Assembly (NCBI GenBank): GCA_024227235.1
Contig: JAAEKY010000421.1
Span: 1 to 64,000 of the forward strand
Direction of reading: 5' to 3'
Source of the DNA: Desulfobacteraceae bacterium
Lineage (GTDB): Bacteria > Desulfobacterota > Desulfobacteria > Desulfobacterales > Desulfobacteraceae
Length of the DNA stretch: 64,000 bases
Part shown: positions 8,419 to 16,886 of the stretch, one piece after another
Layout of the letters: every line of letters begins with the position of its first letter
Numbering within the stretch: position 1 is the first letter of the stretch
Notes under the pieces: model-generated
Database searches by the model: none
Told to the model about the DNA's origin: nothing
The model's input: only the letters and a program-made list of their open reading frames with translations
Translations under genes and position numbers: made by a program

Positions 8419-9735
8419 ATGACGATCAGAACCAAGGTTAGTCTAATATTAGTACTTGTCTTTTTGGCATCTGGAATATTTGAATATTCAATTCAACACT
8501 TCATCGTTCTTCCAAGTTTTCAAACACTTGAAAATGAAAATGCAATAAAAGACTCCAAAAGAGTTGTTCTATCGATTCAAAGAGAAATTGATCATATCAA
8601 TCAAATCTGTTTTGATTGGTCTGCCTGGGATGACACTTATTCTTTTATAAAAGATGTCTCTAAGGAGTATATAGAAGCCAATTTGGTATTCGGCACGTTT
8701 ATGGGACATAATTTAAATTTGATATATTTTTATGACCATATGGGAAAAGTTGTATGGGGAAAGATATATGATTTAAAAACTAAAGAGGTGCTGTTATTAA
8801 AAAAATTTGCTTCAAATGGGATTTCCCTTGATGACGCGTTATCAGACTTTGAAACAAACGGAAAGGCTCTAAACGAAGTTTCTAATAGTGGGATAATAAT
8901 GACTGAAAAGGGGATTATGTTAGTGGCTTCGAATCCGATTATTACAAGTAATAATAAGGGCCCTATCAGAGGTACGGTTGTAATGGGCCGCTTCCTTGAT
9001 CAGGGACTAATAGAAGCATTTTTTACCCAAACAAAGGTAAAATTCCAGATTCATCCAATTGGTATTAAAGACCTGACAGCAAAAACCAATGAGATTGTTC
9101 ATCAACTTAAAGATAAATCCAATTTCGTAATTAAGAATACAAGTAATGATTTTTTATCAATTTATACTTCAATGCAAGATATAAAAGGAAAGCTGGTACT
9201 TTTAATAGAAGCTGAAGTAGCAAGGAATATATCCCAAAAAGGCAAATCAACTGTTAATAATGCAATGTTTACAATTTTTTTCGTAGCACTGATTGGATTA
9301 ATTTCAGTCATCATTTTGCTACAATGGATTGTTTCGAAGCCTTTAAAAAAATTGACCAATCATACATTGGATGTCATTAAATCAGCGGATTTTTCTAAAA
9401 TCATTTTAATGAACCGCCAAGATGAAATGGGTGCTCTTGCAACATCATTTAATAGCATGACACAAAATGTTTACGATAATAGTGAGAAGCAACAATTGTT
9501 GATTCAGGAAAAACAAAACCTCATAAACGAGCTTCAAGATGCATTAGACAAAATAAATACACTTAGCGGCTTGCTTCCAATCTGTGCTTCCTGTAAAAAA
9601 ATTCGGGATGACAAGGGGTATTGGAACCAAATCGAATCCTACATAACTGATCATTCAGAGGCTACATTTAGCCATGGTATCTGTCAGGAGTGTGCCAAAA
9701 AATTTTACCCGGATTTTGACATCTATAACGATTGA
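8419..9735 (+). CDS. CHASE4-HAMP membrane sensor with a Cys4 C-terminal tail
   Basis: 438 residues. A transmembrane helix (about 9-27) precedes a CHASE4 domain (IDHINQICFDWSAWDDTYSFI, about 50-210), a second transmembrane helix (about 283-305), HAMP (ISKPLKKLTNHTLDVI) and a short coiled coil. The end (about 385-432) is a compact motif with CASCKKIRDDKGYW and HGICQECAKKFYP. This tail is seen at the C-terminus of many deltaproteobacterial sensor proteins and may bind a metal through its four cysteines. No kinase, cyclase or methyl-acceptor domain is present, so any output must pass through the tail or a partner. Confidence 0.8.
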   Translation: MTIRTKVSLILVLVFLASGIFEYSIQHFIVLPSFQTLENENAIKDSKRVVLSIQREIDHINQICFDWSAWDDTYSFIKDVSKEYIEANLVFGTFMGHNLNLIYFYDHMGKVVWGKIYDLKTKEVLLLKKFASNGISLDDALSDFETNGKALNEVSNSGIIMTEKGIMLVASNPIITSNNKGPIRGTVVMGRFLDQGLIEAFFTQTKVKFQIHPIGIKDLTAKTNEIVHQLKDKSNFVIKNTSNDFLSIYTSMQDIKGKLVLLIEAEVARNISQKGKSTVNNAMFTIFFVALIGLISVIILLQWIVSKPLKKLTNHTLDVIKSADFSKIILMNRQDEMGALATSFNSMTQNVYDNSEKQQLLIQEKQNLINELQDALDKINTLSGLLPICASCKKIRDDKGYWNQIESYITDHSEATFSHGICQECAKKFYPDFDIYND

Positions 9736-9960
9736 AGCAATTCATGGTGCCCATAATTCTTTAAAATACCAGGTAGAATCTCAATCGTTTTGGACTGATA
9801 AATTCCATATTATTCAACCCAAAGAATTCATGTCACTGGGTGACCAATTTGTCTATCATTATTGGAGCATGAATTTTAACTTTCACCCATACTTGATCTT
9901 CCAGTAACCGCTTTTTCTACAAATCAAAAAGTTTCGAATACTTGCATTATCATGACTTGG

Positions 9961-9995
9961 ATAATCAAAACCTCAAACTCAATGATATTTACATT
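9961..9995 (+). repeat. 35-bp direct repeat, copy 1
   Basis: These 35 bases recur without a mismatch at 11156-11190, in the same orientation. The two copies bracket the PEP-CTERM gene at 10150-10806. Confidence 0.85.
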
Positions 9996-10097
9996 GTTGT
10001 TGACCGTACACCGACATTTGAATACTCATGACATGGATAATTATTGTTGAGTTTGATTATACACAATTTATTAATACACACAGGGGGAATAAGAAAA

Positions 10098-10121
10098 GGC
10101 AGAATCGTTTCTGATTCTGCC
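10098..10121 (-). terminator. Terminator of the PEP-CTERM gene
   Basis: GGCAGAATC and GATTCTGCC form a perfect 9-bp stem with a six-base loop, followed on the minus strand by TTTTCTTATT. It lies 29 bases past the stop of the minus-strand gene. Confidence 0.75.
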
Positions 10122-10149
10122 ATTAATGAATTACTTTTATAATTGAATA

Positions 10150-10806
10150 TTATTTTTTTCTTCTACTAACTCCTGCAAGTCCGAGGATTCCAGATGCTAA
10201 AAGCAAAATTGCAGAAGGGATTGGAACAGAGTTTCCGTTATCAATGTTTGACTCAGTAGGTCCATAGATATAATCGAATTGTGTTGCTATGCCCTGGCTG
10301 TCAACAACTGTACCGGAGATAGCCCAGACAAGCAAATCTGTTCCATCATTTGGAACTATATTATCCCACAGGACAAGTTCCCATAATCCAAAAAGTTCCA
10401 TATCATCAAAAGCCATGAGAGGGTTATCCGGCAGAAAAGTTCCAACAGCTTCTGCATTTTTTGGAACATACAATAATGAGGATGCCTCATCATCAAAAAC
10501 TACATTAAAAGCTTCACTTACATCATCTGTTGCATCAAATACATGGACGTCAACACCATTATGACGTAGAAGAATATCAACATTCTGTGGGCATATAGTC
10601 CCCGGAGGGCAATCATTTGGAGGGTCAATAGCATCGTCTCCCAACTCGACCCATAAGTTTAAATCCGTAATGGTCCCTGTTTGAGCTGTGTTAAATCCAA
10701 CAATTGTGGCCATCGGATCTACCACATATGCGAACCCTGTACTTGCCGAAAATACGGTCAGGAAAAAAATCGCTAAAAATCTTTTTAAAAAATTTGCTTT
10801 ATTCAT
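10150..10806 (-). CDS. Exported PEP-CTERM-type protein with a P-domain-like fold
   Basis: 218 residues. An N-terminal signal peptide (KRFLAIFFLTVFSASTGFA) is followed by a domain with the pattern of proprotein-convertase P domains (ITDLNLWVELGD ... LLRHNGVDVHVFDA ... FGLWELVLWDN ... DLLVWAISG). The C-terminus, VPIPSAILLLASGILGLAG then SRRKK, is a PEP-CTERM/VPxPA-type sorting tag: proline motif, hydrophobic helix, basic end. Such proteins are cut by an exosortase/archaeosortase and anchored or released at the surface with exopolysaccharide. A cysteine pair (CPPGTIC) may form a disulphide. No exosortase is in the window. Confidence 0.8.
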   Translation of the reverse strand: MNKANFLKRFLAIFFLTVFSASTGFAYVVDPMATIVGFNTAQTGTITDLNLWVELGDDAIDPPNDCPPGTICPQNVDILLRHNGVDVHVFDATDDVSEAFNVVFDDEASSLLYVPKNAEAVGTFLPDNPLMAFDDMELFGLWELVLWDNIVPNDGTDLLVWAISGTVVDSQGIATQFDYIYGPTESNIDNGNSVPIPSAILLLASGILGLAGVSRRKK

Positions 10807-11582
10807 AACCTGCTCCTTTTTATTGTACCAACTTCAGTTCCTATAAGATCGATAATGTGCCCATAATCAATAGTGGGTTCATATTATATATTTCAGTTCA
10901 CAATTTGTTGTAAATTAATGCAAAATTTATACCATCATACATATTTTTCAAGAAGACGGGCCTCCGATAAAGGCTCCCTCTAAATTAACCCAATATCCAC
11001 TTCAACCAAACTATTACATTTATTACACAAAAGTAGTAATGTTTTTCATAAAGAAGGTAAAAACTAAGAAAAAAAGTTAATGGCATGAGGATAAAAATTA
11101 TGATGGTTTTTAATCATTCTAGAAAGTCAAAGATTTTTGAATCAATATAAATTGAATAATCAAAACCTCAAACTCAATGATATTTACATTTGTATTCATA
11201 AGTTTCAGGCAAAATTATAATGAAGTATTATTTTAGTATCTTTAACTTTTCACACCGCAGACTTTGTCTATAATTTACCTCCCGCTATGTTGAATCTAAA
11301 GGCCAGACTATTATTATATAGTCAAGGCTTTCAGAGTGTTGACCAAATACCACATTTTGTGGTTGATGGGAATTTTTATTAATTCCGCATATCCCCTGCC
11401 TCCTCCTAATTGATTTGATCCGGTGGTCAGCGTAGAAAATCTTAGAATGTGTTGCAATGTCCATCCAGCAAACATATGTCAATCTGCGTGTATCGGGTAA
11501 TGGATGCTGCTGTGATTTTTTTATATATTATTTTATGAATAATCCTGCTTGTGTACTTCCAAAAAGTTATAGGCTGGTTTCA
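10807..11582. other. Gene-poor 775-bp spacer
   Basis: AT-rich; holds the promoter region of the PEP-CTERM gene and copy 2 of the 35-bp repeat. A 65-codon minus-strand frame (11285-11482) has no family resemblance or ribosome binding site I can support. Confidence 0.4.
11156..11190 (+). repeat. 35-bp direct repeat, copy 2
   Basis: Exact copy of 9961-9995, same orientation; identity stops abruptly at both ends. Confidence 0.85.
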
Positions 11583-13664
11583 TTAAATCTCCTGATGTTT
11601 ACTGATAATGGGATATTTAATTTTCTGTGAGGGCATAAGCGTATTAAAATTCATATCCGGATTATATTTTTTTAGGAGCCAGACGGGAATTTCAAGCTCA
11701 TTTAAACATAAGCTCCAGATACTATCTCCATTTTTCACCTCATAAATATCGAGCCCTTGAATAGAAAAGGACTCAAAGAAATCCTCTTCAATTTCCTTAT
11801 GGAATTCATAGCGTTGCTCTTCAAATTCCTGGATTGTTTTTTTCCTCATGGAGATTTTGATTTTTTGATCAATTGAAATAGGGGCCCCATAATTAAACTG
11901 GTTTAAGGTACGGATCTCCTGTGTCGGGATTTTCAGCCAGTCAGCATAATGGCCCAACGTTTCTTCTGCCTCAACTTTAATAATTCCAATTAATCGGTTG
12001 CCTTTTTGAAAGGATTGGAGAACTTGCAGGTTGCTGGTAACAACATTAGGATTTATAGAAGCTACATCCGATACAGGTTTTGCCTGGATTTCTATTATTT
12101 TAGGTTTTCCTGCTACTTTAGGTCGCTCTGGTATTTGAGTTGGTATTATCGGTCTAATTGGTTTGGCTTGTTCCAAAGGTTGGGGGGGAACTTTAATTTC
12201 AGCAGTCTTTTCTACGACTATTTCTTTTTGAGCAGTTGTTTTTTTGGATTTAGCCGTTTTCCTCTTGTTTTTGGCAAGAATAATTTCATCTTTAACCGGA
12301 ATTCTTAAATTTTGTCCAATATAAATAGTTGCTCGGCGAGACAGGCTATTTGCAAGAATCAGATCATGTAATTTAACTGAATGGAGTCTGGCAATCGCAC
12401 CCGCAGTATCCCCTTTTTGAACCCTGTGAAATCGGCTGGGTTTTTGCTTTTTATGGTATAAAGAGGCCAATAATTTATTTGCTTTAGCCATGGCTACAGT
12501 TTTTGGGAGTTTAAGCGTATATCCTTTTGGGATATACTTTTGGCCGTTGTAAACAGGCTTTCTTAAAGCAGGATTCAAGGATTTAATCGCCTGTACACTG
12601 ATGTTTAAACTTTCAGACAGTTTTTTTACCGGCAGATATCCTTTTGTCTTAATGACTTGAAACAAAAGGGGTCTATGAAATTGGATGTCACCAAAATATT
12701 TTTTTGAATTTTTAGCAACAATTCTGGCTGCAAGAAATTCAGAGTAAAAATTTCTTGATGCAAATTTAAAAGACCGGCTGCGATAAGATTTGAAAATTCG
12801 TTCATAACTGCCTTTAGATCGTTTTGCCCGCCGCATCCCAGCCAGGCCATGGTTATAGGCTGTAATTGCCATGGGCCATTCTTTCAAGTCAGCATAATTT
12901 TTTTTTAACAACCGGGCTGCGGCATGGGTAGAAATATGGGGGTCCCTTCTTTCATCCACCACATAACCGATCTTCATATACTGTCTGCCAGTGGCGTGTG
13001 TAAATTGCCAGATTCCAGCTGCCCCGAATTTGGAATATGCTTTAAAATTATAGGAAGATTCAACACAGGGAAGGTAAACCAGATCAACGGGGAGGCCATA
13101 GGATCGAAATGTTTTTTTAAATACATCCATCACAGAACCGGAACGAGTGAGCCCTTCTTTAAATTGTTTTTTTAAGCCTGTCTGACACCGTATGCTGAAT
13201 GCTGCATTTTTAAAATCCGACAGTTTTGCTTTTGGACCGAATAAGGCAGCCACTTTTTTTTCTTCAGCGGATAATTGTTTTTTGCCTTTGGAAAGATTCA
13301 AAAGAATGTTTTTATATTTTTTGGCAACAGCTTTTTTAATTTTTCTATTTTTTTTGTTTGCCCGGTATGTCTCAGAGGCATCTAAACGGACAACTTCATA
13401 GATAATGTCAAGATTTTTTGTGTGATGGATAACCCCTTGGGATTTAGAATATTTTGTAAATATATCTATCCAGAAATCAACATTGGGCTTAATGCTTGGG
13501 TACATAGGAAAATCAGGATCGTTTGTTTGGATTTCTACCCTTGTGGCAGCAAAAAGCAAAGGGTTTGCAACAAAAGACAAACCTAAAAGAAATACAATTG
13601 AACATATGATTGGTTTAAAAAATCTTAAATAGCGGTTCACGCCACACCAACAAGAGGCGGTCAT
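11583..13664 (-). CDS. mltD: MltD-like membrane-bound lytic transglycosylase with LysM repeats
   Basis: 693 residues. A signal/anchor segment (about 17-40) is followed by an SLT lysozyme-like domain (about 180-330) with the catalytic glutamate in CVESSYNFKAYSKFGAAGIW and the ITAYNHGLAGM motif. LysM modules follow at about 410-455 (VQKGDTAGAIARLHSV) and at the C-terminus (YEVKNGDSIWSLCLNEL), with a weaker one near 560. A lysine/proline-rich linker lies at about 465-530. The enzyme cleaves peptidoglycan between MurNAc and GlcNAc, forming 1,6-anhydro ends, and LysM modules hold it to the wall. It is longer than E. coli MltD because of N-terminal and linker extensions. Confidence 0.9.
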   Translation of the reverse strand: MTASCWCGVNRYLRFFKPIICSIVFLLGLSFVANPLLFAATRVEIQTNDPDFPMYPSIKPNVDFWIDIFTKYSKSQGVIHHTKNLDIIYEVVRLDASETYRANKKNRKIKKAVAKKYKNILLNLSKGKKQLSAEEKKVAALFGPKAKLSDFKNAAFSIRCQTGLKKQFKEGLTRSGSVMDVFKKTFRSYGLPVDLVYLPCVESSYNFKAYSKFGAAGIWQFTHATGRQYMKIGYVVDERRDPHISTHAAARLLKKNYADLKEWPMAITAYNHGLAGMRRAKRSKGSYERIFKSYRSRSFKFASRNFYSEFLAARIVAKNSKKYFGDIQFHRPLLFQVIKTKGYLPVKKLSESLNISVQAIKSLNPALRKPVYNGQKYIPKGYTLKLPKTVAMAKANKLLASLYHKKQKPSRFHRVQKGDTAGAIARLHSVKLHDLILANSLSRRATIYIGQNLRIPVKDEIILAKNKRKTAKSKKTTAQKEIVVEKTAEIKVPPQPLEQAKPIRPIIPTQIPERPKVAGKPKIIEIQAKPVSDVASINPNVVTSNLQVLQSFQKGNRLIGIIKVEAEETLGHYADWLKIPTQEIRTLNQFNYGAPISIDQKIKISMRKKTIQEFEEQRYEFHKEIEEDFFESFSIQGLDIYEVKNGDSIWSLCLNELEIPVWLLKKYNPDMNFNTLMPSQKIKYPIISKHQEI

Positions 13665-13728
13665 AAAAGCTCCTAAGTTCAGATATTATTGCAGTGCTCG
13701 AATGTGTGATATCAAACGTTATCATATA

Positions 13729-13752
13729 ATCTATGGTTTTAAAACCATAGAT
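13729..13752. repeat. Perfect 24-bp palindrome
   Basis: ATCTATGGTTTT is followed immediately by its reverse complement, with no loop. It lies between the start of the transglycosylase gene (13664) and the end of the aminotransferase gene (13774), both on the minus strand. On the minus strand it follows an A-run, not a T-run, so it may be an operator rather than a simple terminator. Confidence 0.6.
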
Positions 13753-13773
13753 CTTTTTTATATAAAAAAAAAT

Positions 13774-14958
13774 TTACATGGAATGAATGGTATCTGCAAT
13801 TTTCCCAATGGCCATATGAATGGTTTCTTCATTTGCCATGGTATAGTTCAAACGCATAGTCTCAAGTCCCTCTTCTTCATTTGTGAAAAAGAACTTTCCC
13901 GGTACAAAAGCAACACCGTTTTCTATTGCCTTATGATACAATTTGATCATGTCAAATCCCTTGGGACCTGTCACCCATAAAAACATACCCCCATCAGAGG
14001 AAGAACAAACAAATTCTTGTGGTAGCTTTTCCTTTATGGCGGTCAGCATAGCGGCTTGTTTGGGCTTATAAAGATTGATAATTTTCGGCAAATGAGCAGC
14101 AAGATAATTGCCGTCAAGATATTGCGCTGCCAACGCCTGGTTAAAGGTGCTGGTATGAAGATCAATACCCTGTTTCACAAGAACAAGCCATTGTCTTAAA
14201 AATTTGGGCGCTGCATAAAATCCGATTCGTAATCCTGGAGCAAATATTTTTGATAATGTACTGATATAGATGACATGATCAGGAGCCATTGTTTTAATGG
14301 CCGGGATATTTTCTCCTTTATACCGAAGCGCACTATAAGGATCATCTTCCACTATAAGCGCATTATGTTTTTTGATGATATCTGCAATTTGGATCCGTCT
14401 TTTAAAGGTAATGGTCCGTCCTGTTGGATTCTGAAACGTAGGCACAAGGTAAATAAATTTAATTTCATGATTTTTAAGTGTGTATTCTAAAGATTCGGGA
14501 ACCAGTCCCTCCTCATCCATATCCATCCGGATATAGGTCGGCTCATAGGGATTGAAAGCTGAAAGTGCCCCCAAATAAGTCGGTGCTTCAAGTGCTATTT
14601 TATCCCCTTTCGTAATTAAGAGTTTGGCGACTGCATCCAGAACCCCCTGTGAACCTGAGGAAATATTGACCTCTTCGGGTGTTGCTGTTATACCTCGGGT
14701 TTCAAGAAGAATAGAGACCTGCTCGCGTAGAGGCATAAATCCTTCAGTTAGATCATATTGAAATGCTCCAGATGCATATTTGGTTAATACTTTATCTGTT
14801 AATTCTTTGAAAATATCCATGGGAAAACTTTCCGGAGAGGGAATACCCCCTGCAAGAGAGACCACGCCTGGTTTGGAAACCACTTTTAAGATTTCCCTTA
14901 TGGCATTGGCTTTCATTAGTTCTGTTCTGTCTGCAAGAAGTTTTTCAAAATTCATCAT
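13774..14958 (-). CDS. PLP-dependent aminotransferase, 2-aminoadipate/LysN type
   Basis: 394 residues, class I/II aminotransferase fold. The N-terminal signature (KPGVVSLAGGIPSPESFP) and the PTFQNPTGRTI segment are typical of the LysN/aromatic aminotransferase group related to MocR C-terminal domains. The PLP-binding lysine lies in YISTLSKIFAPGLRIG (about residue 232), and the phosphate/PLP contact stretch VEDDPYSALRY is present. It transfers amino groups between an amino acid (aromatic, branched-chain or 2-aminoadipate) and 2-oxoglutarate; which one cannot be told. Start ATG 14958 or 14955, behind GGAGG. Confidence 0.88.
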   Translation of the reverse strand: MMNFEKLLADRTELMKANAIREILKVVSKPGVVSLAGGIPSPESFPMDIFKELTDKVLTKYASGAFQYDLTEGFMPLREQVSILLETRGITATPEEVNISSGSQGVLDAVAKLLITKGDKIALEAPTYLGALSAFNPYEPTYIRMDMDEEGLVPESLEYTLKNHEIKFIYLVPTFQNPTGRTITFKRRIQIADIIKKHNALIVEDDPYSALRYKGENIPAIKTMAPDHVIYISTLSKIFAPGLRIGFYAAPKFLRQWLVLVKQGIDLHTSTFNQALAAQYLDGNYLAAHLPKIINLYKPKQAAMLTAIKEKLPQEFVCSSSDGGMFLWVTGPKGFDMIKLYHKAIENGVAFVPGKFFFTNEEEGLETMRLNYTMANEETIHMAIGKIADTIHSM

Positions 14959-15194
14959 TTCCCTCCTGATTGGATTTGTTTTTTTAAAGACAGGTTAGCA
15001 TAAAGGAAAGCAATTAACAGATACAGAAATTTAAAAAAACAACCATAACAGAAATAAACAGACTAATCCGGATATTTAATAACCAAAAGGTCAGACAAAA
15101 AACGATTTTGTCATTTGATATTAATATTTACACAACTCTCTGCAATGTCAAAATAGTTGTTTATTGTTACTATTAAAGTCATGAAATATTCGGG

Positions 15195-15377
15195 TTAAAT
15201 TCGGTTTATGGGAATATTGGCCAGTTTCTCTTCAAGGTATTCATCCATCAGATCTTTATACTTTTCTTCAGGATAGTTTTTTGTGCAGGACCTGCAACAA
15301 AAATAGACCTTGGTTCAGGTCCTTTTAATATAGAGTTCTCCGCCGCAGTCCAAACACCTTTCTTTTATATCTTTCAA
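15195..15377 (-). CDS. Candidate selenoprotein: small Cys-rich TRASH/YHS-like zinc protein with in-frame UGA
   Basis: On the minus strand, TTG 15377 (AGGA eight bases upstream) opens a frame ending at TAA 15195. Codon 21 is TGA (15317-15315). Read through as selenocysteine (U) it gives 60 residues: ERCLDCGGELYIKRT-U-TKVYFCCRSCTKNYPEEKY, then an acidic helical tail. The parts before and after TGA belong together: a CxxC pair, then YFCCRSC with K(N)YPEEKY, the arrangement of metal-binding TRASH/YHS fingers. A hairpin like the E. coli fdhF SECIS follows the TGA (separate entry). Alternatives are a nonsense mutation in an old gene or a sequencing error. It is too short and interrupted to appear in ordinary gene calls. 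Function unknown; metal handling is a guess. Confidence 0.65.
15277..15304 (-). promoter_or_regulatory. SECIS-like hairpin just after the in-frame UGA
   Basis: Counting U of UGA as 1, bases 15-20 (five U and G) pair with 35-40, U21 is bulged, bases 22-25 (UGCA) pair with 31-34, and GGUCC is the apical loop. The E. coli fdhF element has the same order: bulged U, UGCA/UGCA minihelix, GGUC loop. In both, the loop GU is the SelB contact. The loop here is four bases farther from UGA, within the range known for bacterial SECIS elements. Confidence 0.65.
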
Positions 15378-15461
15378 TATTTTTATCCTTTATCATTTTG
15401 GGCTTACGAAGAAAATAAGGTCAAATTTGTCAAAAGTCAAAAATAATATGAAGCAGACGCA

Positions 15462-15506
15462 AAAACAGCCTGTCTGGAAAAAAGAAATCTACCGGACAGG
15501 CTGTTT
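15462..15506. terminator. Terminator downstream of argG
   Basis: AACAGCCTGTC and GACAGGCTGTT form a long perfect stem with about 20 loop bases; T-rich tracts flank both sides, so it can act in both directions. It begins just after the argG stop on the minus strand. Confidence 0.8.
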
Positions 15507-15508
15507 TA

Positions 15509-16738
15509 TTAATTCTTTTTGTCGATAATGTTTTTATGGGCCATCAGTCTGATGGCATTGATTTTAATAAAGCCTTCTGCATCTTCCTGGTTATAGCCGC
15601 CTGCAATATCCATGGAAGATAAATCCTGGTCATAAAGAGAAGAAGGACTTGTCCTTGCAACAGGGTATGCAACACCTTTATAAAGTTTTAATGTCACTTC
15701 ACCATCAATGACTTCCTGGCTTTTATCAATGGCGACCATAAGAAAGTCCATTTCAGGGCTAAACCAGAATCCATTGTAAACCAGTTCTGAAAATTTAGCA
15801 GACAGCATGTCACGAAGGCGCATAACCTCACGGTCCATGGCAATGCCTTCAATGTCTTTGTGGGCTTCGTGAAGAATAGTGCCGCCAGGCGTTTCATATA
15901 CCCCTCTTGATTTAATGCCTACAAAGCGGTTTTCAACCATATCCAGGCGGCCGATTCCATTTTGTCTTCCCATTTCATTGAGATATTCAAAGAGTTCAAG
16001 CGCATCTGTTTTTATAGTTCCATCTTCAAGGTTGGTCACTTTGACCGGAATACCATCTTTAAACTCAAGTTTTATTTTTGTTGGTTTTTCAGGAGCCTTT
16101 TCCGGGGAAACTGTATGGGAATAAATATTTTCCTCGCATTCATGGCCCGGATCTTCAAGCACGCCTGCTTCATGGGAAATATGAAGCAGATTATCATCCT
16201 CACTATAGGGTTTAGAAGCGGTTTGTTTGGTGGGAATGCCATGTTTTTCAGCATACTCAAGAAGATCTGTTCTCCCTTTGAAAGCGTTTAAAAAATCGCG
16301 GTTTTTCCAGGGCGCAATCACTTTAATTTTCGGGTTCAATGCATAATAGGACAATTCAAATCGAACCTGGTCATTGCCCTTGCCGGTAGCGCCATGAGAT
16401 ACAAATTGGGCACCCACCTGTTCTGCAATCTGAATTTGTTTTTTTGAAATGATGGGGCGTGCAATAGCTGTTCCTAATAGATATCGTCCTTCATATATAG
16501 CGTTGGCTTTATATACAGGAAAGATATAATCAGTGACAAATTCCTTTCTCATATCTTCAATAAATACTTTTGACGCCCCTATTTTTAATGCCTTTTGTTC
16601 TGCGGCTTCAAAGTCTTCTTGTTGACCAATATTCGCCATATAGGCAAAAACTTCATATCCTTGTTCTAAGAGCCATTTTAAAATAATTGAGGTGTCAAGC
16701 CCTCCCGAATAGGCCAGAACAACTTTTCCTTTTGACAT
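15509..16738 (-). CDS. argG: Argininosuccinate synthase
   Basis: 409 residues, the usual ArgG length. The N-terminal PP-loop for ATP ([18 protein letters not shown]) and the stretches [17 protein letters not shown] and [11 protein letters not shown] are hallmark ArgG motifs. It joins citrulline and aspartate with ATP to argininosuccinate, the penultimate arginine step, in the cytoplasm. It stands divergent from argR, with 148 bases between them, and is followed by a strong terminator, so probably a single-gene unit. Confidence 0.98.
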   Translation of the reverse strand: MSKGKVVLAYSGGLDTSIILKWLLEQGYEVFAYMANIGQQEDFEAAEQKALKIGASKVFIEDMRKEFVTDYIFPVYKANAIYEGRYLLGTAIARPIISKKQIQIAEQVGAQFVSHGATGKGNDQVRFELSYYALNPKIKVIAPWKNRDFLNAFKGRTDLLEYAEKHGIPTKQTASKPYSEDDNLLHISHEAGVLEDPGHECEENIYSHTVSPEKAPEKPTKIKLEFKDGIPVKVTNLEDGTIKTDALELFEYLNEMGRQNGIGRLDMVENRFVGIKSRGVYETPGGTILHEAHKDIEGIAMDREVMRLRDMLSAKFSELVYNGFWFSPEMDFLMVAIDKSQEVIDGEVTLKLYKGVAYPVARTSPSSLYDQDLSSMDIAGGYNQEDAEGFIKINAIRLMAHKNIIDKKN

Positions 16739-16832
16739 TGAATCTCCTTATCTTTTATTCCTAAAGTTTTTTATATCATAAAAGCTATTAATGAAGAAAA
16801 ATGTTGAAATAGTCAATAAGTTTTTGTATATT

Positions 16833-16867
16833 ATATGCATAAGATTGAATATATGCAAAAATATGCA
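16833..16867. promoter_or_regulatory. Repeated ATATGCA elements in the argG-argR divergent region, possible ArgR boxes
   Basis: ATATGCA occurs at 16833-16839, 16851-16857 and 16861-16867 within a very AT-rich stretch that also contains TTGAATATATGCA. ArgR boxes are AT-rich imperfect 18-bp palindromes, and the 18-base spacing of the first two copies fits. The match to the standard box (TNTGAATWWWWATTCANW) is only partial. Confidence 0.4.
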
Positions 16868-16886
16868 GAAAATATACTAAAATAAT

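Larger units (their letters stand above)
9736..10149. other. Repeat-bearing spacer
   Basis: No gene called; a 77-codon frame here starts inside the preceding gene. It holds copy 1 of a 35-bp repeat (9961-9995), two near-identical 15-mers (9951-9965 and 10027-10041, CATGACNTGGATAAT), and an inverted relative of the repeat near 10042-10066. Confidence 0.5.

Noticed and set aside
9674-9907. 77-codon frame after the CHASE4 gene
   Set aside because: Starts inside that gene in another frame and has no coding-like character.
7739-11275. Similarity between the ACCGCRGACTYTGTCTAT stretches near 7739 and 11256
   Set aside because: Only about 20 bases match, without extension; too weak to call a repeat.
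11285-11482. 65-codon minus-strand frame
   Set aside because: No ribosome binding site; not similar to any transposase I can recall.
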